Origin: Ulota crispa
Lineage: Eukaryota; Streptophyta; Bryopsida; Orthotrichales; Orthotrichaceae
DNA length: 64,000 nt
Direction of reading: 5' to 3'
Assembly (NCBI GenBank): GCA_963920765.1
Contig: OY987247.1
Location: forward strand, 1,798,001 to 1,862,000
The notes beneath the pieces were generated by a model that worked only from the letters and a program-made list of their open reading frames with translations, was not told the DNA's origin and searched no databases. Position 1 is the first letter of the stretch. Each line of letters starts with the position of its first letter. The translations under genes and the position numbers were made by a program. Below are positions 24,700-35,070 of this stretch, one piece after another.

Positions 24700-25560
24700 G
24701 CTTCATTAGGCCCCTTCAATTACTTGGAGATTATAAATTTGAGTGTAAAACTTCCTCAATCTAAGTGGTACGATGATTCTCAAAAGAATATGCCGCTATT
24801 GTCACCAATCAATTATAGATGAGGGGATAAGGTTGGGTGTTCAAAAATCAACTACAATTAAAGGAATACATACACTACAATGGTAATGACATGCCCTCTA
24901 TTTGTAACTCCATTGGGGGAGGGGGTAAGAAGAATACCAAAGACGTTTTTATAATTTTGCAAAACATGAAAGATGTGTTTTGGAACTGTCAAGGATATTT
25001 GCAAGATGTTTAGAGTGCAAACATATGTAAAAGAAAAACAAACTTTGCATAACAACCTCGCTTTGTAGCCTTCATCAGTGAGCTATCCCTTCACATGTAT
25101 TACAAACACCAGCATTTATAAATTAAAACCTAATACACAAATTAATGTTTAAAAATCCAAGCTATAGATTTCTCCATGCCCCCTTAGCTATTTGAAAATT
25201 GTAAACTTTAGCACAAAACATCCTCAATCAAAGTGGTACGATGATTCTAAAAAGAATATGGAGCTAACGTCCTCCGTTCACCAGTCACATACAGATGAGG
25301 GAATAAATTTGGATGTCCAAAACTCAATTACAAATGAAGGAATACGTACACTACGGTAATGGCATACCCTCTATTTGTAACTTCAGTGTGAGGGAGGGGG
25401 GACTTTAGAGAAATTAAAAAAAAAAAAAAACCTTTGTAATTTTGCATAACATAAAAGATATCCCTATGTTTGAGAACTATTGAAAATACCCAAATATATA
25501 GAGTGTGCAATATATGCATCATGCTTGCTTTCTTTTATAGCCTCAATTGCCTTGTGGCCT
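24700..25560. repeat. Two consecutive copies of dispersed repeat FF
   Basis: Segments about 24700-25070 and 25180-25560 align along their length (GTGGTACGATGATTCT, CCCTCTATTTGTAACT, AACATGAAAGATG-type blocks). A third, partial unit surrounds the 55-bp array at 24000-24310. Weaker copies appear near 19795-19990 and 59680-59870. No ends or coding region are recognisable. Confidence 0.5.
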
Positions 25561-26339
25561 TCATCATTTTGTAGCAGATGTCACTGCTTTGTAAGCAAAA
25601 TCAAATTTAGCATAAGCAGTATGCACAATACTTTGGGGGTAAATTTGTTGTTTTTGAAAACACGAGGGTAATTTTGATATTTTTCCTTTTGTTTCTATTG
25701 TAATAACCATGAAAAGAAGACTTCCATGATCAAGCATTTGGAGTTTTCAAGGAAATTTGCATTTCATAAAATTTGATTTATGATATAGACATAGCAGAGA
25801 CTGAAAAGATCAATGTAAAAAGAGAAATGACCCCTAGGAGCTGAGGGTTGAGATGACGTGGCCAATCCTACACGGCGGTATTAGACTGAAACCTTTTGTA
25901 ATATTATTAAAATGTGTTCGAATTACATATTATTGAAACTACTGTGTTACAATACTTGTAGACATTTAATATAATACTTGAAGCTTGTAGATGGTGAGAG
26001 GAGGCATGCGTCATATGATTTTCATGGGTTGGCGATTCAATGCAGAGGTGAGATTCATCTAGTAAGTGAGCGTTTACAAAATAATAATAAAAAGAATACA
26101 ATTAGAATAGGCCTGAAATCCTCACAAAGAACAACTAACCGAAGCAATAGTTGAGAAGGAACTAAAAAAATAATGAATGAGTGCACATGAAAGGGGACCT
26201 AAGCTTAGTTGTCATTAGGGGGGCTTAGGGTAGCTGCCCTCCGCCCTAATACAAAATTAAACGTGTATCTATGGATTCCGAAGATTTTTGAACTAAACTC
26301 CACTTCAAGGCCCTAATTCTGCTGCCCCCAAAGCCAGCT
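25561..26339. other. Transition from AT-rich DNA to the gene island
   Basis: No gene or repeat boundary is recognised. Composition shifts from AT-rich to GC-richer towards the right, where the XRI1-family gene region begins. Confidence 0.4.
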
Positions 26340-28398
26340 GGGCCTCGTTCCCCTTAGAGAAAGGTGGGCCAATAACAGACGAATTAAATTTAGAAAATGA
26401 TGGGCACTAGTGCCATGGTGGCACGAGGTGAATCTGGCACCGCCCCGCGGGAATGTATTTCATTAGCCCGGCTAAAAAGACTGTCCACGTTGGATGTGAT
26501 GAATGAACAATGATGTGGATTGACTACACGAGCCAATGGGAGGGGCAGTAATGGCGGGAGTAGGCGCCTGTTATTTTCCGTTGAGCCAAAAGGGAACTCG
26601 AAACCGCGGGAGAGCTCGGGCAGAGCGGATAACACAAAAGCGCGGGATTAGGACCCTTTCGTGAGGTGGCGGGGCACTTGCCGGAGTGCGCATCGGGCTC
26701 CGGCCGGGCCGGGCCCGTAATCCAGGCTTGTCTTCTTCCTTTGAACGTCCACTGAACAAGGGGAGGGAAGAATGGAGGCACTCTGTTTTTGGGGCAGAAA
26801 CGTTTGTGGTAGTGTCCATGGAGCCGTTTGAGTGATGCATTTCGTCGCTGCTGATGGATGAATCGTCAACGGGTTGAGGATGCCTGTTTTGGCGTCCGAT
26901 CCCGTGCTTCAGCGCGCCATATAGTGCTGTAGAGCGATCGTTTCAGGCTCCTGAATGAGAGGATTGATGAGCTTGTCTGCTTTCCGGAGTTTTTCCGATT
27001 GTTCCCGTTGCAGTAGACCGAGCTTGAGAGGTTTTCCCGGAGTGAGAGGGCCGGCGGTCGAGGTGGCAGTGCAGGTTGAAGTGACGAACGTCTGGCATTG
27101 GGAGATGGTGACAACGACTGCGGTGTGAGGAAGACAAGTTTGTGCAGGTCGGTTGGTTGATCTGTGCTGTGGAGCTTGGTGTCTGCTGCGTGGTCGGAGA
27201 GCGTGCCAGTAGTGTGTAGAGGAACGGTTTCAGGGAGAGATTTACATGTGAGAGATGTGTGTATTGGATGAGTGTTGTCGGTTTTCGAGTGAGCTGAGAG
27301 CGAGGGGTCACAATTTCCATCTTTTGGTGCTCTGCCTGAATTGCTTTCCGTTAGAGATGGCCTTCACTTCATTGAGATTGTAGTCTCCGAACTAGTTCAC
27401 ATGTGTGAGAGCGCTTTCTTTGCGCAATTTTAACTTTTCGAAACATCTTTAGAAGGCCTCTTGATGCTTGTCGGATTGTCCCTTGTGGTTTTATGTAGTG
27501 TTCTGTGCTTCTCTTGACGCCTTTGCATTTCAGAGCCGCTATAGTTTAGTTGACGAAGTGGAAAGGATGTTTGTTCATTGAATTCCTTTCAAGAGGGATT
27601 GAATGGACGGTTCTTGTTCTCCGCCTTGGAAGTCATTTAGCTAGGATTCTGTCAGTTGAGTGCCTCGTGACCTTGAGCGAGAGTGATTGTTGATCCGCTA
27701 TTGACTCCTCTGTGGCATTAGCCTCGAAGTGCTCGGATTCTTGTTTCTTGCCTCTCTTCTTGATCCTCGCTTGCAAGTGCAATGACGGGCGCACGACCGG
27801 TTCTCGAGATCCAAAGCTTTGCTGTCGTGCACTCCCAATGTCTGTGTGTGTGAGTAGTAGACGTGTACCGTAAGCATCAGAGCGTCGTTTAGGGCCTTTC
27901 TCTGTATTTTCTTGAGAATTGTTCACGCGCCGTCACGAAGCTATCGTCTACGGCTTGCATGTCTTCAGGGAATGTATAGTGCTGCGAACACAATCTTCTC
28001 CAGATCATCTCGCGAACTGTCGTGCTCTCTCGTGAACCGGTGGTTGCAGATCTGATGAACCTTTTCGTTGTAGTGTGTCGTGAGCTCTTCCTGGTAGGTT
28101 TTTTGCGAGCTTCTGGTCGTCGCTGCCTCCTAATGAACGAGCTCCTCAATCCTTCCCGCCGTAAGATTTAGACCCGATTTGTTACTATCGTTAGGGTCCT
28201 GCTGTTACCGTATACGCTCTCTCTCAAAAGACACGTAACTCTTTCACTTTAGCACGTCCTACGTATCACAGTGTGCGCGTGCTTATGGCCGTAACCTAAT
28301 TTCTACTTCTATTGTTCTACAGGAGGTTGGATCTCCGCGAGGGAAAAGCCCCGGGCAGAAATCACTCTGTTTCTGGAATTTGTCTCAGCAATCAAGAT
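26340..28398 (+). promoter_or_regulatory. GC-rich promoter and 5' leader of the XRI1-family gene
   Basis: About 2 kb of GC- and CpG-rich sequence precedes the start codon, in strong contrast to the AT-rich surroundings. No plus-strand frame here looks coding. The longer minus-strand frames (for example 26943-27320 and 27633-27926) are low-complexity Ser/Thr/Arg-rich shadows. The transcription start cannot be placed from sequence; a TATA-like CCATATAGTG lies near 26917. The stretch probably combines promoter, long 5' untranslated sequence and at least one leader intron. Confidence 0.5.
28161..28322 (+). other. Predicted intron in the 5' leader
   Basis: A donor GTAAGA follows TTCCCGCC at 28161, and a strong pyrimidine-rich acceptor TTCTATTGTTCTACAG ends at 28322. 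The predicted length, 162 bp, agrees with the coding introns. Splicing here would place the exon boundary 76 bp before the start codon. Confidence 0.5.
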
Positions 28399-30201
28399 AT
28401 GGACATAACTGCGTTTGATGACCTTGCTGCCATTGACAATCAAATACCAGTGAAAGAGAACCCCGATTCTTGGCTCTGGGCGGAGGATCCTTTCAAGTTG
28501 GACTCGGAATCTCATATAGGTCAGCAGACGACTCTTTGAAAAGCACGATGTCTTGTAAGATGCTGTTGTTTGCACTCTAAATGGTCATTACTTGGCTGGA
28601 ATTGTACACATGTTACTCTCCATCTATGCAGGCTTTTTATGTCTTCTGATTTCAGGTTTTTTTTGAACCACGTGTTGCAGAAATCGCCAAGTCCTTCTGG
28701 GATGATCTAACACAGAATGATGAAGAGATTTTTGCCCAGACTCCACCAATTGCGGATGAGAGGGAGTCAAGCCCTTCGTATTTTGCCGAGTGCAGTCAAG
28801 GTACGGACCGCTATTTCTTTGATGCAGTGTTCCTTGATTCTAATTTCTAGGATAGATTTCGAATCTGCAGGGACGTGAATTGACTGCCACCTTTTCTTGC
28901 ACAGAAAGTGATAGCATTAGCCCTGCTAATCATGATGCTGAGAACTGTGGACGAGTTAAGAGGCGTCGGATGCTGCACTTCTCCGGTACTGGTGAGGAGT
29001 GCGTGCCTGCCTCCTCTCCAGCTTACGAATCTACCGCTGCAAGCGATCCACCGTTTGTGGTACGCCACGTTTACCATTGTTTCTCCCAATTGTCTATTTT
29101 TGAAGCTGTTCAATGAACGATCCTGAGGTTCTGAATGTGCCTGCAGAGTTGCGTGAGTTCAATAGTTTCTGAAACTGATGAGTTTCTGATGCCGGCTCCG
29201 TCATCACCAAGTAACATCTGGTGCCCTAATGGTATGTCAGCAAAACCAACTTACATGGATGTATTTACTCTGGTCATGCTGCCCCTTACTCCCCTGCCAA
29301 GTACAATTAACATATTGTGTTGTATGTCCTCTTCAATGCAGCATCGGAGGAAGCTGGAAGGGGCACAGACGACAAATGGCTATCGAAATGCCTGGAGCAC
29401 AATGAACCCCATAGCCCATCCGATCGTCCGTAAGGCACAATTTGACGACTGGCAGTTCATTTCCCGTCTGCTGCATACTGAATTTGAATCTTTTGCAATC
29501 ATTCCAGCTCTAGAATACCGTGGTGTGGAATGTAATGTGCGAAATGTCATCTGTTTCAGGACTATTGGGATGCGAAACGCCAGTCATAGTGATGCCTCAG
29601 GTACTGTCATTGATATTCTGGATTTCGTTAAGGACTTTCAGGTTCATTGTCAGATTTCGTGCTTCGCTGACATCTTTCAATGTGGAAGTCTTTCCGGTAC
29701 CGAGGTATTGAGATTGTTTGTGCAATCGTTTGCAGCTTTATCCGTACAGTCATCACCATCGTCTGAAGGCGAGGTTCTACAAGGGCCCCTTACACCATTT
29801 TCCAAGGGTTCTACTCCTGGTACATCTCTCTTAGACTCTTGGTACGCTCGAATAGCCGTTCATGAACCTTCATGATTTTGTAGTGCATCCTTCTGACGCA
29901 TTTGTACATGGCAGGGTGGAGACCAAGCCCGCTTACAAGGTTTCGAGTCAAAGCAACGCCTGTTGCATACCCGTTCAATTTGGTGAAACCAAATAGTGCT
30001 CATGGAGATGTTACATTAAGTGACATTAATCAGCGAATCAGGAGTCCATCTCCAAGGCCTTCACGCCGTCTGCCTCCAATGGAAGAACAGAAATCCCCAT
30101 CCCAATCTGGGTCAGGATTGTCTGGCAAAGCTGTCGTGGCTTGCACCAAGATCACCACAGAAGGCAATGGTACCATTACTATCATGAGAACCAGAGGATA
30201 G
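28399..30201 (+). CDS. XRI1-like: XRI1-family protein (X-ray induced transcript 1-like), eight exons, 326 aa
   Basis: Predicted exons are 28399-28519, 28681-28800, 28905-29059, 29147-29231, 29342-29429, 29560-29600, 29736-29819 and 29915-30201. All introns are GT-AG, and the coding length of 981 nt stays in frame. Family landmarks appear in order: an N-terminal Trp block (SWLWAEDPF, residues 24-32) followed by KSFWDDLTQN (44-53), a basic KRRRML motif (99-104), a KWLSKCL block (172-178), and the conserved C-terminus with AYPFNLVKP (249-257), GDVTLSDINQRI (262-273), LSGKAVV and a final GTITIMRTRG. In Arabidopsis, XRI1 is a nuclear protein induced by ionising radiation, needed for meiosis and pollen development, and reported to bind MND1. 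A role in meiotic recombination or DNA repair is inferred here by homology. Length is close to the usual ~300 residues. Exon 6 is the least certain; an upstream AG at 29507 would put a stop in frame unless a 28-nt intron followed. The gene looks intact. Confidence 0.88.
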
Positions 30202-31130
30202 AGTGCTCAGTAATCCATTTTTGCTGGCCCCAAAGCTTAATTTTTGGGAGAAAGTTCCTTGTAAATTGTCTATCTCTACTCAGAACAACGATATACCGTA
30301 TTTGTCAACCAGTCATACCAGGATTCGTCCCCAAGCGAGCAGAACTGGCGGCCTGATGTCTCGCAGGGAGCGAAGTGGACTGAGTTGAGTGTACATTACG
30401 AACGCTAGCTAGATAGGGAAAAATTCCGTTCCAGAAGCCCTGACACTTCTAGTGTATTATACAGGTAGCCCTACGGCATCTTCCAACCATGTTGGAGATT
30501 AGAGACATGTACAGTATGGTTCTGAGATATTGTCTTCCAAGGGCCTGGACTTGCAATACATGATCAATCTTGTCTGCAAACTTTGCAATGTATCGCTCAA
30601 ATTCTTTTGGACTCGATGCTGGTCGTCGGTTCATGGCTAGTATTCATTTCCTAATACACAATACAAATTTGTTGCTGAACTCTTGACTTGTACCGTAGTG
30701 CTTGCTTTGCCAGATGTCTTCAGAATTTATCTCGTTACAATTGGACTACATTGCTGTTATTCCATACTTCTTAGTTTCTTACTAAGATAACACTGCTGAA
30801 TGAGAGTTTTATTCTGTTCTAGAAAGAATGCTTGTAAATGCATGATGATTTTGAGAGGGCATTGTTGCTTTGAGCCTTTGCAGGTAAATCGTGCCATCCA
30901 TGTGGTCCTCCATGGCAGAGACCGTGATGAATGCAGAAGGGAAGGTTCTTCATGGGACTGTCAGCCTTGCCTCCACGTCTAGCCAGAGACAGTAAAATAA
31001 CGACTAGTGGTAATTTCTGAGTTTCTGACCCCCATTTTTTTAAGTTACTTTTAAATTAGAATTAAAAAAATTAGAAGTTGAGTGGTCTGCATCTCTGTTT
31101 GTAGAATTTAGAAAGGGCTAAAGAAGGGAC
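30202..31130 (+). other. Probable 3' untranslated and downstream region of the XRI1-family gene
   Basis: After the TAG the sequence remains moderately GC-rich with no further family similarity. Short frames (61-71 codons) show no domain. A precise polyadenylation site cannot be chosen from sequence. The composition returns to the AT-rich background near 31.0 kb. Confidence 0.4.
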
Positions 31131-31398
31131 AGCGTGTATTGTCTACCGTGGGACCAGATCCGAGTGCTACTTGGTTGGACTGGCGTGGCGCAACACTGGC
31201 CATTCCCGGCAAAACTGAGCACCCATTTCAAATTTCCCGGCAAAACTCGCTGTTCTCAATTCAAAAAGTACGCTCCAAGTGGCGCGTCATGCCAACTCAC
31301 TTGAGCAGGTTCGTCGCCATCACTTCGCGCCAGACGAGGTGGGGCCCTTACGCGGAGACTGGCTCACTGGCCCCATATTTAACTTTGTGGTAGGCTCC

Positions 31399-32064
31399 TC
31401 AACCCCTAAATGCCGAAGAGGACGCTTTTCGTCCCCTGTATATCGTAGGATGGAAAAAAAGTCATTTTTCTTCTGAATGTTTTTAAAAAGTGGTCATAGG
31501 GCTGAGGTTAGATGGCATGCTGTTAAGTAGGGCCAGGGTAGAAAATTCCAGCTTTTTCACCACACATAAAATGTGAGCGTTTGGATATTTACTATCATGA
31601 GATTGAATTTGGGAATTTTGAATTTAGATTTGGATTTAAAGACCCTAGTTTAGTATGAAACTCCAAAGAAGTACATCATTGACAATACCAAAATAGGGGG
31701 CAAATTGTATTTTTTCTTAATTTGTAAAAACGATGGAATTTTGCCTCTCCAATCTCACCATTTGGCATGTCATCTAACCCCAACCCTAATCATAGATACA
31801 TGGTCCATCATGGAAGGCAAAAAACAACTTGATTGAATGCACTTAAAGTTTTAGGTAACCCAATTATGAGAAGATTCATAGACACAGTGTTAGGTCTCAT
31901 CAGTCCCATGTTGCCCATTTTGTAATTTTTAGTTAGGCAACATGCACTATTGACTTTTGCAGCTTTTGGAAATAATATCATAATGGGTGGGCACTTGCCA
32001 CACCAGCGTGTAAAGAATTGTTGAGCTATTGTAAAGAGATATTTGTGGTAGCTTTAGGGGTTAA
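31399..32064. mobile_element. TTAA-type element F (about 666 bp)
   Basis: The left end is TCAACCCCTAAATGCCGAAG (TTAA decayed to TCAA) and the right end is GCTTTAGGGGTTAA. The interior at about 31595-31700 resembles the arms of the Mutator-type hairpins (GAATTTGGGAATTTTGAA and TTTGGATTTAAAGACC), so it may hold a fragment of that family. It is the first mobile element downstream of the gene. Confidence 0.45.
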
Positions 32065-32193
32065 ATATTTGCATGAGATCCCCAAACCTCAAATTGAAAA
32101 ATACAAAATTGCAATTAATTAGTAATGAGACCTCAAATTCTGCCCTTGTTGTATTCAAACCACAAACAACAAGACCTCCACTAATAATGATAT

Positions 32194-32606
32194 GGGAATT
32201 GATACATGTACCACCCTTTTTCAACTATTCTACCTCACCTATTATGTATGGCCAATGTTTATGATATTAAAGTAGGTGTGGACCATACGAAAAACATCAC
32301 TAATTTGAAAATATAGCTTGACATAGAAATTGCAACTTTGATTTTGTTTTTGAGCTCTTAACCTTGTCCACAGTATCAATTCAAAAAAACCAATATTAAA
32401 AATAAGCATAATAAAGATTTTTTGATTGATACTATGAGCAAGATCTAGAGCTGAAAAGCAAAATTAAAGTTGCAACTTCTATGTCAAGTTATATTTTCAA
32501 ATTAGTGATGATTTTCCCACAATCCTCACCTACTTTAATATCATAAATATTGGCCATATATAGTAGGCATGGTAGAATAGTCAAAAAGGTACATATATCA
32601 ATTCCC
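32194..32606. mobile_element. Mutator-type hairpin element, copy 3 (413 bp)
   Basis: The termini GGGAATTGATACATGTACCA and GGTACATATATCAATTCCC match the two hairpins at 19-21 kb, but the arm sequence is different (GTTGCAACTTCTATGTCAAG on the right arm, its complement on the left). Perfect 9-bp direct repeats TAATGATAT flank it (32185-32193 and 32607-32615). Non-coding. Confidence 0.88.
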
Positions 32607-32698
32607 TAATGATATTAGTTCTGGCAACACTAATTACAAATTGTAACATTGAATGCTACTAATGTTATCAACACTAAATATTAACATAAATACTATTT

Positions 32699-32859
32699 TG
32701 CTACAAGAAAAACTATCTGCACAGACATGTCCTAATTGATTAAAATGTTTGATATGACAAATTTTTGACAAAAACATGTCCAAATTGACAAAAAATAGTC
32801 CTAATCAATGCGCCCTAATTGACAAAAAATGTCCAAATTGACACTGCTCCCTTGTAGTG
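32699..32859. mobile_element. Miniature CACTA element, 161 bp
   Basis: It begins TGCTACAAGAAAAAC (one or two changes from CACTACAAGAAAA) and ends CTCCCTTGTAGTG. TTT on both sides fits a 3-bp duplication. The interior repeats TGTCCAAATTGACAAAAA-type units, as in the 6348 copy. Confidence 0.65.
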
Positions 32860-33269
32860 TTTGTTAACTAAAGTTCCACCAAAATTTTCAAATTAGTATC
32901 ATAATTGTTTAGCTTGCACCAAAATAATATCCAATATTAACACTAAATTGTCTAACATGAACATTACTTGTCAAGTAAATGCATTGATGTGAGCTAAATG
33001 ATAGGACAAACAACACTATAAGTACCACAACACTAAGTATCATTAATATAGTGGCTAAATCATGTTACCCTCACTATGGTGACAATAAATGGACAGTTTT
33101 TTTTTTTTTCAATAATAAAAGTCTTTATGTTTGACCTTTAACCCTAAAATTATGAGACCTATTTGAAGGAATTACAACTCCTTCATTAAACTATTTCTAT
33201 ATTCATCACATGAACTAACCTTGTATTTACAAATTCTAAAGAAGAATAAGTTACAAGCTATTCTTCTAC

Positions 33270-34183
33270 TTAACCCTTTAAGGACCACACAACCATATTT
33301 TGGTCGTTGGGGGTAGTTTTTGGCATGTAGGTTGAAATTGCTTAATAAATTGGAATTTGGTTTTGAAAAACGCATGTCATCATAAGAATTTTGCATCCAT
33401 CTAAAAAAATAATGATGCAATTGGGTATGTGAGTTGATAAATAATGGTGTTTATACAGCATGGTTTCAAAATACGTATCCATTTTTTGTCAAAGATGGAT
33501 CAAAGCAACAACACAATACATCAAGTGTGCAAGAAGAATGTCAAATTTCAATTGCACAATTCTAAAAATTTCAAATTGCTTAAGAAATATGCTTGTATTG
33601 TTTTCCTATACGGTAGTAGTATAATTGTAGTATTTGAAGATCTACTAAAATGGTGTTGTCATTTTGGCTTTAAACTTTGTCATCCAACATTTAGGGCCTA
33701 TTCTTGATTGTCTTCACCAATTGGATTTTCTAGAGTAATTATCAAATTTCTTGTAGAACCATTTTAGGGTAGCAAAGAAAGTGGGTTTTTTGACCCTTTT
33801 TGTCCACTTAGCTACACCTTGTGATTGCTATTTTTGTCTATTTTGTCTGAAACGAGTCTTATTGTAAAGGTGGGAAATCGTGCTTTCTAGAAATGCAAGG
33901 CTCTTCTCAATCCAAGCTTGCATGAAGCGTTGACATTCAAAACCACACAAGCATGAAATACTATAGATTTTCCGCATACGGCTCACTCAATCATCATAAT
34001 GTTTCACCTTCAATGGTAGATCTAGCTGAAATTTTGGTGCTTTACAGTAAACAAGGTGTGTTTCCCATTTGTACAGTTGGATTATTGAAAATGGGTCCAT
34101 ATTTGAGTCAATTGCACATCTAAGCTTACATCCCTTGTTTTTAGTGGATTTTGTGAAAACGGGTGTGGTCCTTAAGGGGTTAA
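33270..34183. mobile_element. TTAA-flanked element G (914 bp)
   Basis: The left end TTAACCCTTTAAGGACCACA continues CAACC. The right end, reverse-complemented, is TTAACCCCTTAAGGACCACA and continues CCC. The inverted repeats are about 24 bp with one or two differences, and TTAA is intact on both sides, making this one of the best-preserved members. Internal frames of 71-87 codons have no transposase motifs. Confidence 0.7.
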
Positions 34184-34618
34184 ACCGATCCAAAATATTC
34201 ACAAATGAACATGTTCCATCTGATTTCTCTTTGTATTCATGGATATGTTGGAAAGACTATATATATGCATTTTTCTTTTCAATAATTTAATTTGTCATCA
34301 TTTGAGAGGTATATAAGCACTAGCAATTAGTGCAAGACTTTGGGTATTGCTAAACCATTGCACACTAGTTTGGGTGAATTTTGTCTAATGGGCTCTCATT
34401 CTTTTACATTATAACCGATCTAAACCAATATATTTGGAATCGGGTGGTTGATATTAATTTATGAAGGTTTTTACTTTACACACTTTGGTAGAGAGGGATT
34501 GGGGTTGTTGGAAATAACGTCTAGTATTCTCTGACAAAGAATATTTGTTTATGTAATATTAGCTTATACATGTTCTAATGTAGAAAGGGTTTTTGTCACT
34601 CCCTATTTGCTAACCTTA

Positions 34619-35070
34619 AGGCTTGTTTCCACTTGCTTGTAGTAAAAAGTTATAATTTTTGTTAAGAATAACAAAGTGGGTGCACAAAGAGTACTTCCAC
34701 CTAGTAGATGTTGTAGGCTCCATTTAGCAAGAATGAATAGTATTTTTGGTACTTGTTGTCCACACCATTGGCAAAGTTAAACCCACTAGTATTAGTTAAT
34801 CCACCATCCTCACCAATTTTACATAATGCCATGTTTAGTATTATCAAATCTTTGTTTTTCTTGATTTTGGATTTTAATATTTTAGCAAAGTATTATATGT
34901 GTGTTCATAGTCCACTAAAATTTCTACATACTAAAATCAATGCTATTTACTATCACTAACCATGTCAACTAGGTTTGGTAATAATTACCAACTTAAGTGA
35001 AAATGCCAATTAAAATTAACCATCTAATACTCACCTAACACCACTCGTAAGAGCAAATGGAAACAAGCCT
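34619..35070. mobile_element. PIF/Harbinger (Tourist-like) MITE, about 452 bp
   Basis: The left end AGGCTTGTTTCCACTTGCT is mirrored on the right (AGCAAATGGAAACAAGCCT), with TTA directly on each side (34616-34618 and 35071-35073). A TTA duplication with such ends is typical of PIF/Harbinger MITEs. Non-coding. Confidence 0.7.

Noticed and set aside
26943-28149. Minus-strand open frames of 82-125 codons opposite the XRI1 leader
   Set aside because: The translations are low-complexity Ser/Thr/Arg/Gln text with no domain. GC-rich sequence lengthens random frames, and the sense strand is explained as promoter and leader.
29508-29531. Extra 24-nt exon using the acceptor at 29507
   Set aside because: It would need a 28-nt intron (29532-29559), too short for plants. 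A single 130-bp intron to the acceptor at 29559 keeps the frame.
29135-29875. 246-codon plus-strand open frame within the gene
   Set aside because: It crosses predicted introns and is not in the family frame throughout. The spliced eight-exon model explains the region and preserves the XRI1 motifs.
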